From: Pseudomonadota bacterium
GTDB taxonomy: Bacteria > Pseudomonadota > Alphaproteobacteria > Acetobacterales > Acetobacteraceae
Assembly (NCBI GenBank): GCA_021819535.1
Contig: JAKAQU010000081.1
Coordinates: 1-10,099 of the forward strand
Reading direction: 5' to 3'
DNA: 10,099 bases
Every line of letters starts with the position of its first letter. Positions within the stretch are counted from its first letter, which is position 1. Below the pieces are notes generated by a model, which saw only the letters and a program-made list of their open reading frames with translations, was not told the origin of the DNA and made no database searches. The translations under genes were made by a program, and so were the position numbers. This document shows positions 1 through 6,478 of the stretch, piece by piece.

Positions 1-557
1 CGGGTACCCTTTGCCGGCAGCACGCCGAGCGAGCGCGGCCTGGTTTCGCCGGCCGGCAATTCCCAGAGTTCGAGACTGCGATCGGCGGCGATGCTCGGTG
101 GCGCGGTGCTGGCGATGGTGATTTCGCCATGCGCGCCCATTAGCGCCATGAAGAGCGGCCCCTGGCCGTTTGTCGGCGCCAGCGTCGCGACGGCGCGGGG
201 GGCGGCAGGCGGCGGCGTGCGCCAGAGCAGCAGCCCGGCCATGGCGGCGGCGAGGGCCAGGGCGGTGATGGCGCCGGCGCGCCACCAGCGAAGCCGGCGG
301 CGGAGTTGCGCGGCCGCAGGATCGAGGCGCGGCGTCGGCAGGCTGGCGGCGATGCGCTGCCAGAGTTCGGGCGGCGGCGGGGCCGGGGCGATGATGGCGG
401 CGAGGGGGGCGAGCCTTTCCTCCCAGGCGCTGATCGATGCGGCGAGCGCCGGCTCGCGTGATGCCCGCGCCGCGACGTCAGCCCTTGCCGCGGCGTCGAG
501 AGAGCCGAGCACGTATTCGGCGGCGAGGAGGTCGGGGTCGTCGTCGGGCTCACTCAT
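1..557 (-). CDS. RskA-type membrane anti-sigma factor, C-terminus cut by window edge
   Basis: Likely holds the cognate ECF sigma factor inactive at the inner membrane. The 185 visible codons begin MSEPDDDPDLLAAEYVLGSL. An N-terminal acidic helix is followed by a cytoplasmic sigma-binding part with AWEERLAPL at residues 44-52, a signature of RskA/ChrR-type anti-sigma factors. A basic stretch (RRRLRWWR, 86-93) precedes one transmembrane helix at about 94-112. The periplasmic part carries LELWELPAG and PRSLGVLP (162-181), typical of the anti-sigma-K factor C-terminal domain. The family is usually about 220-260 residues, so some 50 are missing beyond the left edge. The start ATG overlaps the sigma TGA stop as ATGA, which implies translational coupling and equal dosage. 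The inducing signal cannot be read from the sequence. Confidence 0.85.
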   Translation of the reverse strand, partial: MSEPDDDPDLLAAEYVLGSLDAAARADVAARASREPALAASISAWEERLAPLAAIIAPAPPPPELWQRIAASLPTPRLDPAAAQLRRRLRWWRAGAITALALAAAMAGLLLWRTPPPAAPRAVATLAPTNGQGPLFMALMGAHGEITIASTAPPSIAADRSLELWELPAGETRPRSLGVLPAKGT

Positions 558-1147
558 GGTTCGAGGCACTTCTTCAGGGCTTGCAGCGCCCGCCGGATCC
601 AGGATTTGACCGTCCCGAGCGGCTGTTTCGTCGCCGCCGCCAGTTCCTGATGCGAAAGCCCGTCGACGAAGGCGCGCAGAACGAGGCGCCGGCGGTCTTC
701 CTCCAAGGTTTCGAGACAGCGGTGGAGCGCCTTGCCCGCGCTGCTGGAAAGCAGGGCGGAGAGGGCGTCTGGCGCATCGTCGGCGGCGTCGGGGAGTTCG
801 GCGCCGAGCGTCTCCCGGCCATGCCGGCGGACGAGATCGAGGGCGCGATAGCGCACCAGGCTCAAAAGCCAGGTCTCGGCCCGGCCGCGCGTCGCATCGA
901 ACTGCCCGGCATTCTGCCAGAGCTGGAGGAACGCCTCCTGCACGGCATCGGCGGCGAGCGAAGATTGGCGGGTGATGCGGAGGGCAACGGCATAGAGCCG
1001 GCTTGCTTCTTGTTCGTAAATCCGGCGAAACGCCGCCCGGTCGGCGCCGGCCGCACGCCGGATCAGGGCCGCGAGATCATCGCCGTCCCGGGTATTTTCC
1101 TCTGCCGCGGCCGTCGCCGGGGTCATGCCGGCTCTGGTGAGAGACAT
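554..1147 (-). CDS. ECF (SigK-like) RNA polymerase sigma factor
   Basis: Alternative sigma factor that directs RNA polymerase to stress or envelope promoters when freed from its anti-sigma partner. With the start at 1147 it has 197 residues, normal for ECF factors. Region 2 spans about 38-110, with AADAVQEAFLQLWQ (residues 66-79) as the core-binding/-10 helix and ETWLLSLVRYRALDLVRRH after it. Region 4 spans about 145-193, with LSHQELAAATKQPLGTVKSW as the -35 helix-turn-helix and IRRALQALKKCLE following, as in sigmas paired with RskA. The reading frame stays open upstream to 1321, but that extension has no family resemblance. The ATGs at 1147 and 1126 (190 residues) are both plausible, and neither has a clear Shine-Dalgarno sequence. 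The anti-sigma gene follows with an ATGA overlap. Family assignment is firm; the regulon is unknown. Confidence 0.9.
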   Translation of the reverse strand: MSLTRAGMTPATAAAEENTRDGDDLAALIRRAAGADRAAFRRIYEQEASRLYAVALRITRQSSLAADAVQEAFLQLWQNAGQFDATRGRAETWLLSLVRYRALDLVRRHGRETLGAELPDAADDAPDALSALLSSSAGKALHRCLETLEEDRRRLVLRAFVDGLSHQELAAATKQPLGTVKSWIRRALQALKKCLEP

Positions 1148-1273
1148 GGCCGAGCATAACGGGCGGGCACGCCGCGCGGCAAGCGCCATGCCGCCCAGCC
1201 CGCGAGCGGCCTGCAAACCTCCGTTACAATAAGACCATCTACTTACGAGAGGCGGTATGCCATAATGGAAATT

Positions 1274-1289
1274 CATCGTGATCATGATG
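1274..1289. promoter_or_regulatory. Imperfect palindrome in the divergent intergenic region
   Basis: CATCGTGATCATGATG reads as CATC-n-TGATCA-n-GATG, symmetric at 14 of 16 positions. It lies between the leftward sigma gene and the rightward envelope cassette, where a dimeric regulator could act on both. No consensus sigma-70 or known ECF promoter could be placed with confidence in 1148-1386. The rest of that stretch holds no convincing gene. Confidence 0.3.
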
Positions 1290-1386
1290 GACATACGCCG
1301 CCGGAGCAGGATCCGATGCACCGGGGGTGTGTTTTTTGGGCTGCCCGTGTTTGGACCGCCAGCGATCGAGCGAGGGATGAGAGGGG

Positions 1387-1776
1387 ATGAGAGGGATGCG
1401 AAAGCGGAGATTGGCGGGATGGCTTGGATTGGCTCTGGCGCTGCTCGCCTGTGGCCAGCCGGTACGGGCCGCCGATCAGGCGGCGGCGAAACCCGCCTTG
1501 CCGCCCGGCTATGGCGAGGTGCAGGTGACGGTGCTCGGGGTTACGGCGCCGTTTTTTGTTTTTGGCATCGTCGCCCGCCTCGGCCAGGTGCCGGGGGTCG
1601 CACATGTCTCCTTCAATCTTCTCCACGGCATCGCCGATGTCACGGTCAAGCCGGGCGCGAACATCACCGATGACGATCTGCGCCACGCGGTGCGCAATGC
1701 GTCCTACACCGCCGGGCCGATCAAATGGCTTGCTCATCCGAGCCCGGCGGCGATGCCTGCCGCGACGAAGCAATAA
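1387..1776 (+). CDS. Secreted HMA-like domain protein lacking the CxxC metal site
   Basis: A 129-residue protein with an N-terminal basic region and hydrophobic helix (residues 11-22), followed either by signal peptidase I cleavage near VRAA-D or by lipidation at C22 (LLAC). The remainder (45-112) matches the beta-alpha-beta-beta-alpha-beta layout of heavy-metal-associated domains: VQVTVLGVT, a helix ending in LGQVPGVAHVSFNL, then ADVTVKPG and ITDDDLRHAVRNASY. Where copper and mercury carriers have GMTCxxC, this has GVTAPFF, so both metal-binding cysteines are missing. It may bind a ligand other than soft metals, or only partner proteins. The start lies in a triple GAGGGATGA-like repeat, so 1396 is also possible. 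The barrel gene begins 22 bp after the stop, in an apparent operon. Fold assignment is by eye; function is unknown. Confidence 0.75.
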   Translation: MRGMRKRRLAGWLGLALALLACGQPVRAADQAAAKPALPPGYGEVQVTVLGVTAPFFVFGIVARLGQVPGVAHVSFNLLHGIADVTVKPGANITDDDLRHAVRNASYTAGPIKWLAHPSPAAMPAATKQ

Positions 1777-1798
1777 CGAGGACGGCAGGAACGTGCCG

Positions 1799-2707
1799 AT
1801 GATGGGAGGGCAGGGGCTTACCCGATGGGTGCTCGGGGCGCTGGCGCTTGTGGTCATGCTCGCTTGCGCCATCCCGGCGCGGGCGCAGATCACCTTTCCC
1901 TCGGCGTCGCCGATTTCCGCCGGCAACGTGATCGTTCGCGTCCAGCCGACGATGACCCAGGGATCGGGCGGCGCGCAGAGCATTTTCGACGAAAACGTCG
2001 TCTTTTATGGCGCGACCCCGAATCTCGCCTTCATTCTCGAAAATCAGTCGGTCATCGCCAATTCCACTAATCTTCTCACCGGCGGGCGGAAGCAGGAAGC
2101 GAGCGCGATCGGCTTCGGCGATACCGTGCTCGACACCCGCTACACGATCTACGGTGTGGACGGCGTCGGCTCGACTTTTCGCATCGCGCCCTATTTCGGC
2201 ATCGACATCCCGACCGGGATGCAGAACGCCAACGCCTTTATGCCGCGTGACATGCAGCCGGGGAGCGGTGACTGGGGCACGCGCGAGGCCCTCACCTCGT
2301 CGTGGAACACGCTATACTGGAACGCCCAGGGCTTGATCGGCTATCAGAATTACGCCTCCTCGGGCGGCTTTCAATTGGGCTCGGGCATGATCGCCGACGC
2401 GGCCTTCCATTACATGATCTGGCCGCACAATCTCGAAGGCGACGTCGAGGCGGAAACCTTCGCCTCACTGGAGGCGAATTACACCCTGCTTTCGCCGGAT
2501 CGCTTTCAGGGCGAGCAGGTGTCAGGCACCGGCGGGCAGTTGCTCACTGTCGATCCCGGCGTCATTTACAGCACGCCGAAATATGCCATTGATCTGACGG
2601 CGCTGCTGCCGGTGCTGCAGCAGACCAGGGGGATCGGCGGCGCGCGCTATGATTACGGGATCGAGGCGATGTTCCGCTGGACTTTTTTCACTTATCACCA
2701 CTGGTGA
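1799..2707 (+). CDS. Outer-membrane beta-barrel protein, tandem copy 1
   Basis: A 302-residue secreted protein. The signal peptide covers 1-29, with hydrophobic core WVLGALALVVMLACAIP and cleavage after ARA. The mature part has alternating hydrophobic strands and motifs resembling the phenol MetA-pathway transporter-like barrel family: AIGFGDTVLDTRY, then FRIAPYFGIDIPTG, then LLTVDPGVIYSTPKY. It ends FFTYHHW; a terminal aromatic residue is the usual recognition signal for barrel insertion by the BAM machinery. The start was chosen because AGGA at 1787-1790 is 8 bp from ATG 1799. The frame is open further upstream to 1556, but that part overlaps the preceding gene and is unrelated. A paralogue follows directly. 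Substrate is unknown; the neighbouring HMA-like protein only hints at a joint envelope role. Confidence 0.8.
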   Translation: MMGGQGLTRWVLGALALVVMLACAIPARAQITFPSASPISAGNVIVRVQPTMTQGSGGAQSIFDENVVFYGATPNLAFILENQSVIANSTNLLTGGRKQEASAIGFGDTVLDTRYTIYGVDGVGSTFRIAPYFGIDIPTGMQNANAFMPRDMQPGSGDWGTREALTSSWNTLYWNAQGLIGYQNYASSGGFQLGSGMIADAAFHYMIWPHNLEGDVEAETFASLEANYTLLSPDRFQGEQVSGTGGQLLTVDPGVIYSTPKYAIDLTALLPVLQQTRGIGGARYDYGIEAMFRWTFFTYHHW

Positions 2708-2793
2708 AGACGCGGTGCCCAACGCTGCTTACGGCACCGGCCGGACCAGGCGGCTCACCCAACTCTCTGTCAATTGCACGGAAAATTAAGACG

Positions 2794-3714
2794 ATGCGCT
2801 GTTTTTTTGTCTTGCTTCGCCAAGCCCGCGACGCCATCGGCTATGTTATCGCGCTTTTGTTCGTGCTTATGCTCGCCACTCCGGCGCGCGCGCAGATCAC
2901 CTTTCCGTCCGCCGCCCCCATCTCCGCCGGCAACGTCATCGTCCGCACCCAGCCGACCGCGACCGAGGGATCGGGCGGGGTACAGAGCCTGTACGACGAA
3001 AACGTCGTTCTCTATGGCGCCTCGCCGGATCTCACCTTCATTCTCGAGAATAAATCGATCGTTTCCAACTCCGCCGATCTCTTCGCGCGCGGACGAGTCC
3101 AGGAATTGAATGCGATCGGCTTCGGCGATACGGTGCTCGACACCCGCTACGTCGTCTATGAACAGGACGGCATCGGCTCGACCTTCCGCATCGCTCCCTA
3201 CTTGGGCATCGACATCCCGACCGGGATGCAGAACACCAACGATCTGGTGCCGCGCGACCTGCAGCCGGCGAGCGGCGATTGGGGGGCGCGCGCGGCCCTG
3301 ACCGCGTCATGGCAGACCTTGTTCTGGAACGCGCAGGCGCTGATCGGCTATCAGAACTATGCTGCTTCCGGCGGGTATCAGGCCGGGGGAGGGCTGCTCG
3401 CCGATGCCGCGTTCCATTATCTGATCTGGCCCGCCGATCTCGATCGCGAGGTGCCGGCGGAGGTTTTCGCGTCACTGGAGGCAAACTATACTTTGTTTAC
3501 GCCGGACCGGTTTCAGGGCGAAAACGTCTCCGGCACCGGCGGGCAGTTGCTGACCGTCGATCCCGGCATTCTCTATAGCCGGCCCAAATGGGGGTTTGCG
3601 CTGACCGCGCTGCTGCCGGTGTTGCAGCAAACGCGCGGAATCGGCGGCGCGCGTTATGATTACGGGATCGAGGCGGCATTCCGGGTCAATTTCTTCACCT
3701 ATCACCATTGGTGA
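2794..3714 (+). CDS. Outer-membrane beta-barrel protein, tandem copy 2
   Basis: A 306-residue paralogue of the preceding gene. Its signal peptide is different and longer (residues 1-34, ending ATPARA before QITFPS). The 272 mature residues after the Gln align with copy 1 without a single gap and are 75% identical (204 of 272, counted by hand). Shared blocks include AIGFGDTVLDTRY, GIDIPTGMQN, FASLEANYTL, VSGTGGQLLTVDPG and the terminal FFTYHHW. Differences cluster in likely extracellular loops, such as mature residues 53-70 and 181-190. A GTG at 2704 overlaps the previous stop in the same frame but would add 30 non-secretory residues, so ATG 2794 is preferred; its ribosome site is weak. The 86-bp spacer shows no clear promoter, so read-through from copy 1 is likely. 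Confidence 0.8.
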   Translation: MRCFFVLLRQARDAIGYVIALLFVLMLATPARAQITFPSAAPISAGNVIVRTQPTATEGSGGVQSLYDENVVLYGASPDLTFILENKSIVSNSADLFARGRVQELNAIGFGDTVLDTRYVVYEQDGIGSTFRIAPYLGIDIPTGMQNTNDLVPRDLQPASGDWGARAALTASWQTLFWNAQALIGYQNYAASGGYQAGGGLLADAAFHYLIWPADLDREVPAEVFASLEANYTLFTPDRFQGENVSGTGGQLLTVDPGILYSRPKWGFALTALLPVLQQTRGIGGARYDYGIEAAFRVNFFTYHHW

Positions 3715-3730
3715 GGGCGCGACGCCAACC
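3710..3730 (+). other. Short hairpin overlapping the stop of barrel copy 2
   Basis: GGT pairs with ACC, and GGCG pairs with CGCC around a CGA loop, starting at the stop codon. The equivalent place after the third-copy remnant (3860-3880) reads GGCA-CGG-TGCC, where a G-C pair is replaced by A-T and pairing is kept. There is no U-run, so it is not a classic terminator; it might protect the mRNA 3' end. Only one covariation is visible. Confidence 0.3.
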
Positions 3731-3738
3731 GTTCGACA

Positions 3739-3864
3739 TGGGGCTTCGCGCTGACCGCGCTGTTACCAGTATTGCAGCAGACCAGGGGAATAGGCGGGGC
3801 ACGCTATGATTACGGGGTCGAGGCGGCGTTCCGCTATAATTTCTTCACCTATCACCATTGGTGA
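3739..3864 (+). pseudogene. 3' remnant of a third beta-barrel copy
   Basis: Begins in frame at a Trp codon and encodes the last 41 residues of the barrel family, from WGFALTALLPVLQQ to FFTYHHW, then TGA. It differs from copy 2 at 2 of 41 residues and 19 of 126 nucleotides (85% identity, counted by hand); 16 of the 19 substitutions are synonymous. There is no start codon, signal peptide or upstream barrel sequence: homology stops abruptly 24 bp after the copy 2 stop. This is the end of a once-complete gene whose 5' part was deleted. It is unlikely to be translated. Confidence 0.85.
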
Positions 3865-3880
3865 GGGCACGGTGCCAACC
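3860..3880 (+). other. Matching hairpin after the barrel remnant
   Basis: Same position relative to the stop codon as the copy 2 hairpin. GGCA and TGCC pair around CGG, with outer GGT/ACC. The position after copy 1 (2703-2724) is more diverged and pairs poorly. Confidence 0.28.
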
Positions 3881-3974
3881 GCTTGATAACGCCGTTGTGA
3901 CATGGCATTGGCGCGATAAACCCGGCAAGATCGCAGCACTTCGCATGCCGATTTCATCTCCGGGGAGTTCATCG

Positions 3975-4349
3975 ATGCGTCTTCCGCTCTGGCCGCTTCT
4001 GCTCGGCGCCGCGCTCCTCGCTGGCTGCGTCGATTACGAGAAACAGGAGGAGGCCTATCTCTCGACCATGGTCGGGCTCTCCGAGGCCGAGCTGATCCAG
4101 CGCATGGGCGTGCCGCAGCGCACCTATGAGGCCAACGGGCATAAATTCCTCGCCTATGAGCACCAGAGCGAGAGCTACATGTCCGAAGACGATTTCGGCG
4201 GCGGCTTCGGCATGATGGGCATGGGCCCCTACGGCTTCGGCGAGCCCGATTTCGGCGGCGGCGAAGTCGATATCAGCACCTGCCAGACGGTGTTCGATTT
4301 GGTGAAGGGCTATGTCCAGTCCTTCTCGCGCCACGGCGATGGCTGCTGA
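3975..4349 (+). CDS. Small lipoprotein with BamE/OmlA-like segment
   Basis: A 124-residue protein with a signal sequence and a clear lipobox (LLAGC, lipidated Cys18), so it is probably anchored to the outer membrane by its lipid. Residues 33-61 (VGLSEAELIQRMGVPQRTYE, then NGHKFLAYE) follow the pattern of SmpA/OmlA/BamE-type domains, in which a helix with a G-P turn leads into beta strands. Residues 74-96 are a Gly/Met-rich low-complexity linker. The C-terminus holds two cysteines (C103 and C124) that could form a disulfide. ATG 3975 was chosen for the lipobox and for GGGGAG at 3962-3967; the frame is open from 3858, but that extension gives no signal peptide. The stop converges with thiE, with 6 bp between. 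The precise role is unknown. Confidence 0.75.
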   Translation: MRLPLWPLLLGAALLAGCVDYEKQEEAYLSTMVGLSEAELIQRMGVPQRTYEANGHKFLAYEHQSESYMSEDDFGGGFGMMGMGPYGFGEPDFGGGEVDISTCQTVFDLVKGYVQSFSRHGDGC

Positions 4350-4355
4350 TGGCGC

Positions 4356-5006
4356 TCAGGACGCGGCATCGATCGCCGCATTGAGCGCCCGCACGCCGGC
4401 CGCCGGTCCCGCCGGATGCCCCCAGACGGCGCCGATGACGGCGAGGAAATCGGCCCCCGCCTCAACCAGGGGGGCGCAGTTTTCGGCCGTGATGCCGCCG
4501 ATCGCAACACTCGGCAGTTCCATCAGCTCCGCCCACCAGGCGAGAATCTCAGGGTTGGCGCGCGCCGGCGCCTCCTTGGTGGTGGTCGGGAAGAAGGCGC
4601 CGAAGGCAACATAATCGGCGCCGGCCTCGCCCGCCGCCATCGCCCGGTCGCGGCTCGCATAGCAGCTCGCGCCGAGCGTGAGGTCAGGGCCGAGCAGGCG
4701 CCGCGCCGCCGCCACATCCATGTCGTCCGCGCCGACATGAGCGCCATCGCAGCCGCTCTCGCCGACGAGATCGGGGCGGTCATTGAGCAGAAAGGCAACC
4801 CCCCTGCTTTGCGCGACCGGCCGTAAGACGTCGATCGCGCGGCGGAGCGCCGCATCGTCGATGGCCTTGAGCCGAAGCTGCACCGCCGCGACATCGCCGG
4901 CATCGAGGGCGGATGCGAGGTCATCGGCGAAGCGGGCGGGGTCGAGCGCCGGGGGCGTGATCAGATAAAGCCGGCAGCGCGCCCCGCCATCCACTCCCTC
5001 CGTCAT
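4356..5006 (-). CDS. thiE: Thiamine-phosphate synthase
   Basis: Joins HMP-pyrophosphate and thiazole phosphate to give thiamine phosphate in the cytoplasm. The 216 residues match family length and show the TIM-barrel landmarks in order: RLYLITPP (12-19), VQLRLK (42-47, substrate-phosphate Arg and Lys), LLNDRPDL (73-80), DGAHVGADDM (87-96), GASCYAS (112-118), ADYVAFGAFFPTTTK (130-144, the T-T-T-K phosphate loop) and VAIGGI (167-172). The usual Glu of the QLREK motif is Leu here; the flanking Arg and Lys are kept. It starts 5 bp after the aldolase stop, so the two are surely co-transcribed. No TPP riboswitch was recognised upstream. Confidence 0.93.
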   Translation of the reverse strand: MTEGVDGGARCRLYLITPPALDPARFADDLASALDAGDVAAVQLRLKAIDDAALRRAIDVLRPVAQSRGVAFLLNDRPDLVGESGCDGAHVGADDMDVAAARRLLGPDLTLGASCYASRDRAMAAGEAGADYVAFGAFFPTTTKEAPARANPEILAWWAELMELPSVAIGGITAENCAPLVEAGADFLAVIGAVWGHPAGPAAGVRALNAAIDAAS

Positions 5007-5011
5007 GAGGT

Positions 5012-5932
5012 TCAGGCACGCCCCTGATAGATCGCGACGATCTGGCCGAGAAGTGCCAGCGCCTCATCCTTCGGGCGCTGAAAACTGTTGCGCCCGATGA
5101 TGCTGCCATGCGCGCCACCATCGCGCAGACCACGCACGGTTTCCAGGAGCGATGAGGTCGAGGTGCTTTCGCCACCCGAGAAAACCACGAGGCGCCGGCC
5201 GTTGAACGCCGCCTGCATGACATGGGAGACCCGCTCGGCGAGCGTCGCGCGCGGAATTTGCTCTTTCTCATAGACTTTCTTCGCCGCCTCCAGGCTGAGA
5301 TGCTCGGTCGGCGGTTTCACCTTGATGATGTGCGCGCCCATCAGCGCCGCCATATGCGCGGCATAGGCGCAGATATCGAACGCCGTCTCGCCCGCCTTGT
5401 CGAGCGCCGGGCCGCGCGGATAGCTCCACACCACGACGGCGAGCCCCGCCGATTTCGCTTCCTCGGCAAGCTCGCGGAGTTCCTCCATCTGCTCGAACGC
5501 ATATTCCGAGGCGGGATAGATGGTGAAGCCGATCGCCGAGCAGCCAAGGCGAAGCGCATCGGCAACCGAGCCGGTGACGGCTTGGTCCTTGGAGGTCGCG
5601 AGACTGTTCGAGGAATTGAGCTTGAGGATGGTCGGGATCGCGCCGGCGAAGCTTCCGGCGCCGGCTTCGATCATGCCGAGCGGCGCGGCATAGGCGTTGA
5701 GCCCGGCCTCGATCGCGAGCTGGAAATGATAATGCGGGTCATAGGCCGGCGGATTGGCGGCGAAGCTCCGCGCCGGGCCGTGCTCGAACCCCTGATCGAC
5801 CGGGAGGATGACCATCTTACCGGTCCCGCCGAGCTTTCCCTCCATCAGGATACGGGCGAGATTGGCCTTGGTGCCGGGCGTGTCGCTTTCGTACCAGTCG
5901 AGAATTTTCTTGACGCGCTGGGTGATCCGCAT
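5012..5932 (-). CDS. fbaB: Class I fructose-bisphosphate aldolase, archaeal/DhnA type
   Basis: Cleaves fructose 1,6-bisphosphate to dihydroxyacetone phosphate and glyceraldehyde 3-phosphate through a Schiff-base lysine, serving glycolysis and gluconeogenesis. The 306 residues contain LPVDQGFEHGP (43-53), the substrate-site loop of the DhnA/FbaB family. The IIKVKPP segment (202-208) carries the catalytic lysine (K204 or K206), and FSGGEST (251-257) and GSIIGRN (276-282) form the phosphate-binding strands. No zinc-binding histidine pattern of class II aldolases is present. AGGAG lies 10 bp before the ATG. A gene of unknown function ends 34 bp upstream and thiE begins 5 bp downstream, giving a three-gene operon. 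Confidence 0.93.
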   Translation of the reverse strand: MRITQRVKKILDWYESDTPGTKANLARILMEGKLGGTGKMVILPVDQGFEHGPARSFAANPPAYDPHYHFQLAIEAGLNAYAAPLGMIEAGAGSFAGAIPTILKLNSSNSLATSKDQAVTGSVADALRLGCSAIGFTIYPASEYAFEQMEELRELAEEAKSAGLAVVVWSYPRGPALDKAGETAFDICAYAAHMAALMGAHIIKVKPPTEHLSLEAAKKVYEKEQIPRATLAERVSHVMQAAFNGRRLVVFSGGESTSTSSLLETVRGLRDGGAHGSIIGRNSFQRPKDEALALLGQIVAIYQGRA

Positions 5933-5966
5933 GCCGCTCGTGCTCCTCTTTGTTTCATTCCGGTGG

Positions 5967-6416
5967 TTAGCCCATCATGCCGGGGTCTGTCATCAGCCAG
6001 GCGCGTATTTGGGCGCGTGTGCGCGGCGAAAAAGGGCGGGGCGGCAAAGTGAGGGCAGGGGGCCGCACGGCGAAGAGGGTTGCCGCGCATTCCGCAGCCG
6101 CCCGCTCGGCGATGGCGTGCGCCGGCGCATCCGCCGCGAGCACGATGTGGCGAAGCCCCGCCCGCAACGCCGCCAAGGCCGCGGCCGTGCTGGCGGCACA
6201 ATCAACCAGGTCGATCGCTGGTGTCGCCGGAAAAGCGATGCGCGCGCCGGCGACCAGCGCCCGCCACCATGGGGCGCCCATGCTCAGTGCCGCACCGGCG
6301 GGAGAGAGCAGGGTGACGGCGAGGCCCGGCGCCAGGGCCGCTTCCGCCTCGTCCGCGCCATGAATGACGATAGCCGGCGGCAGATCGGGAAAATCATGCG
6401 CGAGGATGCGAATCAT
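5967..6416 (-). CDS. Protein of unknown function, first gene of the aldolase operon
   Basis: Not recognised. A 149-residue soluble-looking protein with an alpha/beta rhythm: strands such as PAIVIHG (14-20), LAVTLLS (32-38) and RHIVLAADAP (89-98) alternate with Ala-rich helices. There is no signal peptide and no convincing membrane helix. Of the overlapping frames here, this minus-strand one has the most protein-like composition and fits the operon, being first of three genes with the aldolase 34 bp further on. The start ATG has only a weak ribosome site and lies beside an inverted repeat. A role tied to the aldolase or thiamine gene is only a guess from position. Confidence 0.7.
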   Translation of the reverse strand: MIRILAHDFPDLPPAIVIHGADEAEAALAPGLAVTLLSPAGAALSMGAPWWRALVAGARIAFPATPAIDLVDCAASTAAALAALRAGLRHIVLAADAPAHAIAERAAAECAATLFAVRPPALTLPPRPFSPRTRAQIRAWLMTDPGMMG

Positions 6417-6418
6417 TG

Positions 6419-6453
6419 CTTGACGATCAAGCCGGTCGGGGGTTGAAACTCAA
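6419..6453. promoter_or_regulatory. Paired TTGA-N3-TCAA inverted repeats between divergent operons
   Basis: CTTGACGATCAAG (6419-6431) and TTGAAACTCAA (6443-6453) share the same symmetric core and have centres 23 bp apart, about two helical turns. They sit in the 62-bp gap between the aldolase operon and the zapA operon. TATAAC at 6461-6466 could be a rightward -10 element, but no -35 at normal spacing was found. The spacing differs from an FNR/CRP box (TTGA-N6-TCAA), so the binder is unknown. Confidence 0.35.
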
Positions 6454-6478
6454 GTGACCTTATAACCCGGAGAGGGCG

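Noticed and set aside
437..1159. 240-codon open frame on the plus strand, antisense to the sigma and anti-sigma genes
   Set aside because: Arg/Ala-rich shadow of a GC-rich gene with no family resemblance; the opposite strand encodes clear ECF sigma motifs.
1221..1266. ChrR/RpoE-type ECF promoter (TAAGA element at 1229-1233)
   Set aside because: No TGATCC-like -35 at the required spacing was found on either strand.
1556..1798. N-terminal extension of barrel copy 1
   Set aside because: It overlaps the HMA-like gene in another frame and lacks a signal peptide; the ribosome site and signal peptide start at 1799.
2704..2793. GTG start of barrel copy 2 overlapping the copy 1 stop
   Set aside because: It would place 30 non-hydrophobic residues before the signal peptide; ATG 2794 gives a normal secretion signal.
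5222..6052. 276-codon open frame antisense to the aldolase
   Set aside because: Composition is low-complexity Arg/Gly/Glu and the minus strand encodes an intact aldolase.
6419..6431. FNR/CRP-type box
   Set aside because: Half-sites TTGA and TCAA are 3 bp apart rather than 6, so the geometry does not fit that family.
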